Assembly (NCBI GenBank): GCA_017475805.1
Contig: JAFVEW010000083.1
Location: 1 to 20,518, forward strand
Source: Synergistaceae bacterium
GTDB lineage: Bacteria > Synergistota > Synergistia > Synergistales > Aminobacteriaceae
DNA length: 20,518 bases
Reading direction: 5' to 3'
Below are positions 7,342 through 14,781 of the stretch, piece after piece. The stretch's first letter is position 1; every line of letters begins with the position of its first letter. The translations under genes were made by a program, and so were the position numbers. The notes below the pieces were generated by a model. That model ran no database searches. It had not been told where the DNA came from and saw only the letters and a program-made list of their open reading frames with translations.

Positions 7342-7755
7342 ATGTCCGAAGAATTTGAAATTAAAGTTAATCAAGAAGCCCTCAAAAGGCTTAAAGACGA
7401 TATCGAATGCAAAACAGGATTTAGATTTATAAAAATTGAAAATGGAATTGCCATAAGTGAATTAGAACTCGAAGACGAACATGTAAATCCTTACGGAATT
7501 CCATACGGCGGAGTTTTATTCACTATGGCCGACGATACGGCGGGAATAGCTTTCTTAAGTGCCGGAGGTAACGGCGTAACAGTCAACGGACATGTTGATT
7601 ATTTGCGCGGCTCAAGGGACGCAACTAAATTAATCTGCACCGCAAAAGTTCGTAAAGCCGGACGAAGAATTTTTTATATTGATGCCGACATCGTGAACGA
7701 AAAAGAACTTGACCTTTGCCGTTTCAAATTTGTGTTTATCAATATCGATAGCTGA
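7342..7755 (+). CDS. PaaI-type hotdog-fold thioesterase
   Basis: The 137-residue product matches the PaaI/phenylacetic-acid-type thioesterases, small cytoplasmic acyl-CoA hydrolases. The family signature NxxGxxHGGxxxxLAD appears as NPYGIPYGGVLFTMAD, with Asn49 and the catalytic-position Asp64 kept, but the usual His is Tyr55. The following segments (VTVNGHVDYLRG, then a run of strands) complete the hotdog. An AAGGAG at 7324-7329 lies 12 nt before the ATG. The stop is 31 nt before rsmH, in the same direction, so it probably heads the dcw transcript; no functional link to division is known. It is distinct from the YbgC-type thioesterase near the left edge. Substrate unknown. Confidence 0.85.
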   Translation: MSEEFEIKVNQEALKRLKDDIECKTGFRFIKIENGIAISELELEDEHVNPYGIPYGGVLFTMADDTAGIAFLSAGGNGVTVNGHVDYLRGSRDATKLICTAKVRKAGRRIFYIDADIVNEKELDLCRFKFVFINIDS

Positions 7756-7786
7756 TTGCACATTAGAAAGAAAAGGATTTGAAAAA

Positions 7787-8689
7787 ATGGAAGACATCTC
7801 ACTTCCTGCTCCATTTCATGAACCCGTGATGTTAAACGAAGTTCTTGAACTCGTAAAAAATCATTCACACTCTAAAATTCTTGACGGAACTCTTGGACTT
7901 GGAGGTTATTCCGAAGCGTTCTTAAAAAATTTCCCTGACTCATTCGTTCTTGGCCTCGATAGAGACGAAAAAGCAATTAAATTTTCTCAGGAAAGACTCA
8001 AGAATTTTGGCGAAAGATTCGCGACATATCATGCAAATTTCAGCGATACAGCTTTAATTCCTGACGCCTATTCGTTTGACGTTTATGTTTTTGACTTAGG
8101 TGTCTCAAATATGCAGCTGACCGACCCTGAGCGAGGCTTTTCGTTTCAAAATGACGGTCCTTTAGACATGCGAATGAACCCTAACGATAAAAATTTATTA
8201 ACGGCTCAAGAAGTTTTGCAGGAATACGATGAAAAATTTTTAGCTAAAATCTTTTGGGATTACGGAGAAGAAAAATTTTCGCGTCAGATTGCAAAAGCTA
8301 TAAAAAATTCTCACAAGCCTCTAAAAACTACGGGCGACTTAGTGAATTTAATCCGCGAAACTTTACCGCAGCCTGTTCAGAGAAAAATGGGAACTCACCC
8401 GGCGCGGAGAGTTTTTCAGGCGTTAAGAATTTTCGTAAATAATGAAGCCCAAGAGCTTGAAAATTTATTGAACACACTCGGAAAACTTAATAATAATTCC
8501 TTAATAATTTTTGTATCTTATCATTCATTAGAAGATAGGCTCGTGAAAAAAACTTTTAGAGAATGGCAAACAAACGAAATCGGAAAAATTTTGACACGAC
8601 ACCCTCTGACACCGTCTGAAGATGAAATTGAAAAAAATTACAAAGCCCGCAGCGCAAAGTTAAGGGCATTTTCCATTATTAAGGGGTAG
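7787..8689 (+). CDS. rsmH: 16S rRNA (cytosine-1402-N4)-methyltransferase RsmH (MraW)
   Basis: RsmH methylates N4 of C1402 in the ribosomal P site and is usually among the first genes of the dcw cluster. The preferred start is the ATG at 7787, giving MEDISLPAPFHEPVML. It has AAAAGGA about 9 nt upstream and puts the conserved HxPVM motif at its usual N-terminal place; the frame extends upstream but only over the hotdog gene. The 300-residue product shows the SAM-binding loop DGTLGLGGYSE (the usual His after GG is Tyr), LGLDRD, the DLGVSNMQ motif, GTHPARRVFQALRI and the C-terminal YHSLEDR. No mraZ precedes it. Confidence 0.97.
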   Translation: MEDISLPAPFHEPVMLNEVLELVKNHSHSKILDGTLGLGGYSEAFLKNFPDSFVLGLDRDEKAIKFSQERLKNFGERFATYHANFSDTALIPDAYSFDVYVFDLGVSNMQLTDPERGFSFQNDGPLDMRMNPNDKNLLTAQEVLQEYDEKFLAKIFWDYGEEKFSRQIAKAIKNSHKPLKTTGDLVNLIRETLPQPVQRKMGTHPARRVFQALRIFVNNEAQELENLLNTLGKLNNNSLIIFVSYHSLEDRLVKKTFREWQTNEIGKILTRHPLTPSEDEIEKNYKARSAKLRAFSIIKG

Positions 8690-8788
8690 GCAATTTCTGC
8701 AAAATGTGATATTATTCGCGAACAAAAATAATTTTTGAGTAATTTTTACGACCCCATAAAAAATCAAGGAAAACGGAGGCGAAAGAAG

Positions 8789-9181
8789 GTGCGTAAAAAT
8801 AATTCCGAAAAAATAAAGTTTACATTTAAGATAGTAGCTGCCTTGAGCCTTGTAGTAATTTTAACGATGGGACTCGGCTTTTTGAGATTCCATGCGGCGC
8901 GTCTCGCGTATTACCTTGATACGGTCAATAAATCTATTCAAAAATATACAGATGAAGAAATAGTTTTGCGACAAGAGCTTTCAGGGCTTCTTGCACCGAT
9001 TAGAATTTATAGCTACTGCAAAGAAAATTTAGGAATGCAGAAAGTTCTAAAAGCTGAAACTTTGCCCGTGAAAAGACGCGCAGATGTTTTAACGGCTCGT
9101 GTAAACTCAAAAAAAGATAAAAATTCTAAGCATGAACTTTCATGGCGCAGCGGTCTTGCGTTGCTTTTTGAGAGAAATTAA
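8789..9181 (+). CDS. ftsL: FtsL-like septum protein (bitopic, coiled coil)
   Basis: By position, between rsmH and ftsI, and by topology this is the FtsL slot. It has a basic cytoplasmic N-terminus, one transmembrane segment (FKIVAALSLVVILTMGLGFL) and then a periplasmic helical stretch with hydrophobic spacing (LDTVNKSIQKYTDEEIVL). FtsL bridges FtsQ/FtsB and FtsI at the septum. The frame is open from a TTG at 8735, but that site has no ribosome-binding sequence. GTG at 8789 has GGAGG 10 nt upstream and is preferred, giving about 130 residues. Sequence is poorly conserved in this family, so the name rests on context and topology. The stop lies 19 nt before the ftsI start. Confidence 0.75.
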   Translation: MRKNNSEKIKFTFKIVAALSLVVILTMGLGFLRFHAARLAYYLDTVNKSIQKYTDEEIVLRQELSGLLAPIRIYSYCKENLGMQKVLKAETLPVKRRADVLTARVNSKKDKNSKHELSWRSGLALLFERN

Positions 9182-9200
9182 GGGAGCAGGAATATAAATT

Positions 9201-10882
9201 TTGAAAACAAAAAAAAAACTAAACGGCAAGGAAATCCTTGGGTTTTATTCGTTCTATTTTTCACAGTCATTAGCGTAACTTTAGTAGCACGTCATTGTTA
9301 TCCTGAACCTCGAATAGTTCAGCAATCCGTTCATCAATATTGGCGAAAAGTTAATCTTCAATCGACGCGCGGAATTATTCAAGACGCAAAGGGCAACGCT
9401 CTTGTAATTTCAGACGCAATCCCTTCGTTTGCTGTAGACCCTTCATTGTTAGAAACAGACGATTTAAGCGAAATTTCCGGCATAATTTCAGGAGATTTAG
9501 TCTCAAAGATACGTGAGGCAATGGGAACAAAATCGCGTTTTTTGTGGCTTGAACATAAAGTTTCTGATAAAAATTTAGCCGATAAATATAAATATCTCGT
9601 TAAAAATTCGCGAGCTTTCATAGAAATTGACGAACCTTATCGAAAATACACAAACAATAATTTAATGGCTCATGTTTTAGGCTTCTGCGACACTGATAAC
9701 AAAGGCCAAGCCGGTATCGAACAAGTTTGGGACAGCATTTTATATAATCCTCCGGGACAAAAAATCGTAGTTCGTCGTGCTGGCTCTCAGCCTGCGTCTT
9801 TGTTGCAACAAGATATTGAAGCTCGTGTAACACCCGTGATAACTTTGACTTTAGACAGCAGAATTCAGTATGTTGTCGAAAAACATTTATTCCAAGCCGC
9901 TAAAAATGACGGAGCAAAATGGGCAGTCTGTGTCTGCATGGATCCTAACACCGGCGAAATTTTCGCTATGGCAAGTTATCCAAGCTATGACCCTCAAAAT
10001 AGAAAAAGTTTGACGCTTGATTCGCTTTCAAATTCTGTCGTAAGTCGCGGCTATGAGCCCGGCTCGACTTTCAAGCCTATATATTTAGCTGTGGCTTTAG
10101 AGCGCGGCTGGGCAAGACCTGACGAAAATTTTTTCTGTCCTGCGAAATTAAAGGTTGCTGACGGATTTATCCGCGAAAGTAATTCAAACGTAGCGTACGG
10201 AAACCTCAGCACAGCAGAGTTATTAACAAAATCTTCTAACGTAGGCATGGCTCAAATCGGAATAAGAGCAGAAAAAACTAAGACTTATGAAAGCCTTTTA
10301 GCTTTAGGCTTCGGCCAAGAAAGCGATATAGAGCTTCCCGGTGTCGCAAAAGGAATTTTGCCGTATCCTGAAAACTGGCGCGGAATTACTCCGGCGAATA
10401 TAGCTATAGGTCAGGGTCTTGCTGTAACGCCTTTGCAGTTAATAACGGCCATGGGCGCAATCGTCAACGGCGGAAAATTAATGAGCCCTTATATAGTTAA
10501 AGAAGCTATGAACTCTCACGGCGAAATTATTTACAGAGGCAAGCCTAAAGTTATGCGTGAGGTTTATACGCCTGAAACTACAGCATGGATCAGACGTGCA
10601 ATGCGCCGCGTAGTTCTTGAAGGTACGGGCAAACGAGCTAACACAGATATAACAGAGCTTGCAGGCAAAACAGGCACAGCACAAGTCCCCGAAGGCGGCA
10701 AATATTCAAAAAATCGTTATGTAGCTTCGTTTATAGGATTTTGGCCTTATGATGCACCGAAGTACTTAATGCTTGTCGTTATCGGCGAACCTTCAACGGG
10801 AAGAATTTACGGAGGCGAATTAGCTGCTCCGACTTTTAAGTCAATAGTTGAAGAAATGGCAGAGCTTGAATATTATAGTTAA
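9201..10882 (+). CDS. ftsI: Septal peptidoglycan transpeptidase FtsI (PBP3 class), apparent frameshift in a poly-A run
   Basis: FtsI is the class B penicillin-binding protein that cross-links septal peptidoglycan. The transpeptidase motifs are intact: STFK with the active-site Ser at 10064-10066, an SxN motif (SSN) in KSSNVG near 10230 and KTGT from 10667. The N-terminal anchor is coded upstream of the first in-frame ATG (9446): PWVLFVLFFTVISVTLVA, then STRGIIQDAKGNAL, the usual RGxIxD box. That frame has no ATG, GTG or TTG before its upstream stop at 9179. The only credible start is TTG at 9201, with AGGA 9 nt before it, and it is in another frame. The frames join if the run of ten A at 9209-9218 is read as eleven, giving a normal 560-residue protein. 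This points to transcriptional slippage or a homopolymer error; the gene should be essential. No PASTA domain is seen. Confidence 0.9.
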
Positions 10883-10911
10883 AAATTATTAAGGAGAGTG
10901 AAAAGTAAAAC

Positions 10912-11139
10912 ATGAAAGAGGCTATACTGACGCCCAAAACTTACACGTATCCTTTAAGCTCAGAGGATTATGAAGAATTAGCGGCTGAATGTTACTCAGA
11001 TGATAACGAGGAATGGGAACCTGTTTTTGATAATAATAAACCGACGAAATCTACATTGATGGCGTTTTATGAAAGCGATAATAACATTGGTGAAACTATT
11101 ACGCTTGACGAAATGCAGGAATGGATTAATTCGCTCTGA
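10912..11139 (+). CDS. Putative antitoxin paired with YafQ-type toxin
   Basis: This 75-residue acidic protein (for example CYSDDNEEWEPVFDNN) immediately precedes a YafQ-like toxin. Its TGA overlaps the toxin ATG by one base (TGATG at 11137-11141), the coupling typical of type II antitoxin-toxin pairs. I see no clear ribbon-helix-helix at the N-terminus, unlike DinJ, the usual YafQ partner; the end TLDEMQEWINSL weakly recalls DinJ/RelB tails. AAGGAG lies upstream of the ATG. The role is inferred from position and charge; the family is not recognised. Confidence 0.6.
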   Translation: MKEAILTPKTYTYPLSSEDYEELAAECYSDDNEEWEPVFDNNKPTKSTLMAFYESDNNIGETITLDEMQEWINSL

Positions 11140-11426
11140 TGAGGATTATTAAAGAAACTTCTACTTTTAAGCGTGACAGGAAGCATGTAGAGAAAAGCAA
11201 TGTGAGTTCCATAATAAAGCAACGTTTTATGCCTGTCTTAAACGTTCTCGCGAATGACGGCTTACTAGATTACTCTTACAGAGATCATGCACTCACGGGA
11301 AATTGGAAGGGATTTCGTGAATGTCATTTGGCGTTCGACCTTGTGCTTGTATATAGATATGATGATGTTAATAATGTTCTGTGGCTTGAACGACTTGGTT
11401 CACACAGCGAAGTTTTTGGATTATAA
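11139..11426 (+). CDS. YafQ-family mRNA interferase toxin (RelE superfamily)
   Basis: The 95-residue product fits YafQ, a ribosome-dependent endoribonuclease of the RelE fold. Residues reported as important in E. coli YafQ are matched in place: His50 in YRDHALTG, His63 and Asp67 in ECHLAFDLVLVY, and the C-terminal His (His89) in GSHSEVFG. The basic N-terminus (FKRDRKHVEK) is also typical. It overlaps the antitoxin by 1 nt and ends 8 nt before murE, so the pair has inserted inside the ftsI-murE transcript without a visible terminator. The catalytic set looks complete, so it is probably active. Confidence 0.85.
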   Translation: MRIIKETSTFKRDRKHVEKSNVSSIIKQRFMPVLNVLANDGLLDYSYRDHALTGNWKGFRECHLAFDLVLVYRYDDVNNVLWLERLGSHSEVFGL

Positions 11427-11434
11427 AAGGGAAG

Positions 11435-12934
11435 ATGAGAAAAATGAGTGTAACTTTTCAAGACGTTTTGAATTTCATAAATAAAGTTAATAAGGAAAAT
11501 AAAAATATTAAAACTCTCGTTAAAAATCAAAATGACTTTTCTATAAATATTTCTGATGTAATTTCTGACAGCCGCGAGGTCAAACCCGGGACTTTATTTG
11601 CCTGCATTAAAGGCGAAAATTCTGACGGTCATAAATTTGCGAAAATGGCTGAAGAGAAAGGCGCGGTTGCTTTTCTTTGTGAACGTGAAATTGATTCAAA
11701 TCTGCCGCAGATTATAGTCGAGCGAGTTCGTGATTTTCTTGGCCTCGTTGCTGCGTTCGTTTACGACAATCCAAGCGAAAAATTATTAATGGTCGGCGTT
11801 ACAGGTACGAATGGCAAAACAACAACGACTTATATAATACGCAGTATTTTGCAGGCCGCTGGTATTCGCACAGGTTTACTTGGAACTATTATCGAGAGCG
11901 ACGGAATAAACGATAAAGAAGCCGACAGAACAACTCCTGAGAGCTGTGAAATTCAAAAACAATTAGCCTCAATGGTCAAGAACGGCTGCGGAGCTTGCGT
12001 CATGGAAACTTCTTCGCACGGTTTATTTTTAGGACGTATCAAAGGCGCGCGCTATGATGTCCCTGTTTTTACGAATTTATATCCTGAGCATTTAGATTTT
12101 CATTTAGATATGGAAAATTATTTTGCGGCTAAAAAATTATTATTCACGGATTACACGAAAGAAAATTTTATAGGTGCGGCGAATTTCGATGACTCTTACG
12201 GCAAGAGATTATTGAAAGAATTTGATAAAAATCTTCGCGGATTCGGCCTCGATGATGGAGCTGATTCGAGAGCTTTTAATGTAAAAATGAGCTTAAACGG
12301 TACAGAACTTGAAATTTCTACTCGCGGCTTTGAAAATCTAAAACTTCATTCTCCTTTAGTCGGAGATTTCAACGTCATGAATACTTTATGTGCCGTTACT
12401 GCAATGCGCGGAAGAGTCAGCGACGAGGCAATTATAAAAGGAGTTGCCAATGTTCCTCAAGTTCCCGGAAGATTAGAACGAATTGATTTACCTAACGGCG
12501 CGTGCTGCTTCATAGATTTTGCTCACACTCCTTCAGCATTAAAGAGCGTTTTGAGCACGATTAAGAAACTTTCAGGCAATCAAGGCAAAATTATTTCAGT
12601 CTTTGGACACGGCGGCGGACGTTATCAGCAGAACAGACCGGAACTTGCAAAATCAGCGAGTGAATTTGCCGACGAAATCATAATAACTTCCGACAATGCC
12701 CGCGACGAAGAGCCGATCGCAATAGCTCAAGCCATAGCTGCAGGAGCAAGCAAGCCGTATAAAATCATTGTTGATCGTCCTGAAGCAGTGAATTACGCTT
12801 TGAAATTATTAAATCCCGGCGATATTTTAGTGATAACAGGAAAAGGTCCTGAGAAATTCATCACGATTAAAGATAAAAAAATTCCGTTTAATGACGCTGA
12901 AGCAGTGAAAAAGCAAATAGGAATTAGGAGCTAA
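11435..12934 (+). CDS. murE: UDP-MurNAc-tripeptide synthetase MurE
   Basis: MurE adds the third amino acid to UDP-MurNAc-L-Ala-D-Glu in the cytoplasm. The 499-residue product has the Mur-ligase P-loop GVTGTNGKTTT (121-131), the TTPE and ETSSHG motifs of the central domain, and FGHGGGRYQQNRPELA in the C-terminal domain. The residue-selecting motif reads DNAR (420-423) where meso-diaminopimelate enzymes have DNPR. The retained Arg favours a diaminopimelate substrate, but the Pro-to-Ala change leaves room for doubt. AAAAGGGAAG precedes the ATG at 11435. The last codons (IGIRS) are made of TTAGGAR repeat sequence, as if a repeat element had extended or replaced the original end. Confidence 0.96.
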   Translation: MRKMSVTFQDVLNFINKVNKENKNIKTLVKNQNDFSINISDVISDSREVKPGTLFACIKGENSDGHKFAKMAEEKGAVAFLCEREIDSNLPQIIVERVRDFLGLVAAFVYDNPSEKLLMVGVTGTNGKTTTTYIIRSILQAAGIRTGLLGTIIESDGINDKEADRTTPESCEIQKQLASMVKNGCGACVMETSSHGLFLGRIKGARYDVPVFTNLYPEHLDFHLDMENYFAAKKLLFTDYTKENFIGAANFDDSYGKRLLKEFDKNLRGFGLDDGADSRAFNVKMSLNGTELEISTRGFENLKLHSPLVGDFNVMNTLCAVTAMRGRVSDEAIIKGVANVPQVPGRLERIDLPNGACCFIDFAHTPSALKSVLSTIKKLSGNQGKIISVFGHGGGRYQQNRPELAKSASEFADEIIITSDNARDEEPIAIAQAIAAGASKPYKIIVDRPEAVNYALKLLNPGDILVITGKGPEKFITIKDKKIPFNDAEAVKKQIGIRS

Positions 12935-12967
12935 TAAGTAAGTAAAAAAATCTTCTAACTTCTCATT
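12917..12967. repeat. Heptamer repeat pair at the murE 3' end
   Basis: Units ATAGGAA (12917) and TTAGGAG (12924) are followed after 22 nt by TTCTAAC and TTCTCAT (from 12953). This is the same two-armed design as at 5791-5851, in opposite orientation. The left arm forms the last codons of murE. The right arm abuts the stop of the opposing EAL/PAS gene at 12963. Confidence 0.55.
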
Positions 12968-14240
12968 CAACAACAAGCGTCGCTGAACCGTAAGCCTTAA
13001 GAGGCTTTCCGTTTTCATCATATTCAAGAGAGTATCTCACATGAAAAGGAACTCTGCCGACAGTAAGCGGGATTACAGCTTCGAGATTGTCTTCACCGTC
13101 CGCTAATTTTTTCATCATGTCGCGGTACATGTCAGCATAATCAGACGGGAAAATTCCGTCTTCGATTGCAGGCTCAGGATAATTTTTAACGACAGGCGGA
13201 AGGTGCAAATCTCTCATACATCTGAAACACGGCCTCATTTCCCAGTTGCTCAAATCGACTTCCCAAGCGTAAACGTTTGCCTGCTCGAAAGCGTGTTTGA
13301 ACTTTCCTTCATTTTCCTCGAATGCTTCAATCTGCTTTTTTTCTTTTGTGATATTCTGAACGATCGTGTAGAACAAATATTTTGTTCCGGCGTTCCCTAT
13401 AAGCCTTATGCTGCTTCTCACACAGATTTTTTCTTCTCCGCATAATTTCGTGCAGATTGTCCGCCAAGTTTCGCAGTATTCTTCGTCTTTTGACTCGATA
13501 GCTTTTTTAATTACTCTGATATATTCGTCTTTGCTGTGTTTGTCATGATTTTCCCAAGGAGTTGACTTTATAATCTGCTGTTCAGTCCGTCCTAAGCCGA
13601 CTTCAATAACATACTTTTTATTTACTCGGAGTATTTCTACATCATCAGTTTCTGAGGCATATTCAAATATTGCTGCCGCGCCTACAAAAAGGTCTTTAAG
13701 GACGTTAAGAGAAGAATAACCTCTCCCGAAGTCGTCCATTTCGACAAGATAGCCGTAGCCATGCAATTTTGATATAACATTCTGCATAAGTTCCATTCCG
13801 CCGATAGCTGAGGACTCTGTAATTTGTAATTTCGACGCGGATATATTTAATTGGAATATCATATTTTTGTCTTAGAGCTTCTATGGCGTCAACATAATCA
13901 ATTTTATTTTTTCATTAAGAATATCGAAGCGCGACATATTGACGGAAATCGGAACTAAAGAAATTTTCTCGTCAAGGCATTTTCTCTGAAATTTGCAAAC
14001 TTGCTCGAATATATGAAGGTCTGCTTTATGCATCAAATTATTTTTTTCAAGTACGGGAACAAAATCAGAAGGAAATTGAATCCCATGAACAGGATCATTC
14101 CATCGCATCAAGGCTTCTGCTCCGACCATTCTTCCCGTAGAATGATTAATTTGAGGTTGATAGTAGGCATAAATATGATTGAGTTTTACAGCTTCGTCAA
14201 AACTGCTTATCAATTCTTGTTCCGTCATTTTATCAGGCAT
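12963..14240 (-). pseudogene. Decayed EAL-domain / PAS-type signalling gene
   Basis: The 5' part encodes the first half of an EAL (cyclic-di-GMP phosphodiesterase) domain: YYQPQINHSTGRMVGAEALM, then SVNMSRFDIL. Around 13900-13912, in an A-rich stretch, one base is missing. The shifted frame continues the domain (DYVDAIEALRQKYDIPIKYI), and a tandem 7-bp duplication (GTAATTT twice, 13819-13832) returns to the first frame at ITESSA...DDFGRGYSS. In-frame stops lie between. Near 13688 the EAL domain breaks off after NVLKDL and runs straight into a PAS-like sensory region (EILRVNKKY, CETWRTI, RCMRDLHLPP, ending ATLVVE), so the second half of the EAL barrel, including its EGVE-type site, is missing. 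ATG 14240 has GAGAGGTGG 8-9 nt upstream and is preferred to GTG 14252. Not functional as an EAL enzyme. Confidence 0.85.
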
Positions 14241-14261
14241 AAAAAAATCCACCTCTCGATT

Positions 14262-14690
14262 TTATTTTTGCGATTTAAGATTAAATTTTGCGTTATTTTC
14301 TTCGATTAATAGCTTGACGTCATCTAACGTGAACTTTGGCCTTTGAATTTCTTTAAGCAGCGGTGTTAGAGCTATTGCTGCAACAACGACGCTTAATAAT
14401 CCAAAAATCCATGTTACTATCGTCTCAAGGCTTGTCATTCGTTTGTCGATAGAGTCCATCCGAGTGCCTAAAACTTTTATTTCACCTTCAAGCCTCTTAA
14501 TTTCACCTTTTATCTCGTTGCCAAGTGCTTGAATTTCACCGTGAAAACGATTAAATAATGCTTCCATTTTTGCGTCAAAGACATCTTGACGAACATAAAT
14601 ATCTTTCATATCTTCCGAAACTGCTCCGTGTGATGCCGAAGCAAGCGATAGAACAAGCAGCAACACCGCTAAAAATTTTTTCATTTTCAT
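14262..14690 (-). CDS. Small secreted coiled-coil protein with one membrane segment
   Basis: The 142-residue product has a clear signal peptide (MKMKKFLAVLLLVLSLASAS, with likely cleavage near SHG-A). A heptad-rich stretch follows, with short repeats (GNEIKGEIKRLEGEIK; SIDKRMTSLET). Next come a hydrophobic segment (IFGLLSVVVAAIALTPLL) and a charged tail. It would sit in the periplasm or inner membrane as a coiled-coil oligomer. A near-perfect AAAGGAGG lies 5-6 nt before the ATG, so it is probably well translated. It is on the strand opposite to murE and murF, between them. I do not recognise a family with known function. Confidence 0.75.
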   Translation of the reverse strand: MKMKKFLAVLLLVLSLASASHGAVSEDMKDIYVRQDVFDAKMEALFNRFHGEIQALGNEIKGEIKRLEGEIKVLGTRMDSIDKRMTSLETIVTWIFGLLSVVVAAIALTPLLKEIQRPKFTLDDVKLLIEENNAKFNLKSQK

Positions 14691-14713
14691 TCGAGCCTCC
14701 TTTAGTTTGTACT

Positions 14714-14741
14714 TTGCAAAAAGTTATTTTAATTATAAAAT
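14714..14741 (+). promoter_or_regulatory. Candidate promoter for murF-mraY
   Basis: TTGCAA (14714-14719, 4 of 6 bases of a -35) and TAAAAT (14736-14741, 5 of 6 bases of a -10) are spaced 16 nt apart in the 91-nt divergent gap. On the minus strand the same place has a perfect TATAAT (14737-14732) that could serve the secreted coiled-coil gene. Because murF is cut off from murE by opposing genes, a local promoter is needed. Confidence 0.38.
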
Positions 14742-14781
14742 TTTTGCGAAGAATAAGCTATACTAAAAGGAATTAAGTAAC

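Noticed and set aside
9446..10882. FtsI starting at ATG 9446 (478 residues)
   Set aside because: This would drop the membrane anchor and the RGxIxD box that are encoded just upstream; no ribosome site stands before 9446.
14001..14309. Plus-strand 102-codon frame opposite the EAL gene
   Set aside because: It is the antisense of a recognisable EAL domain; the translation has no protein-like features.
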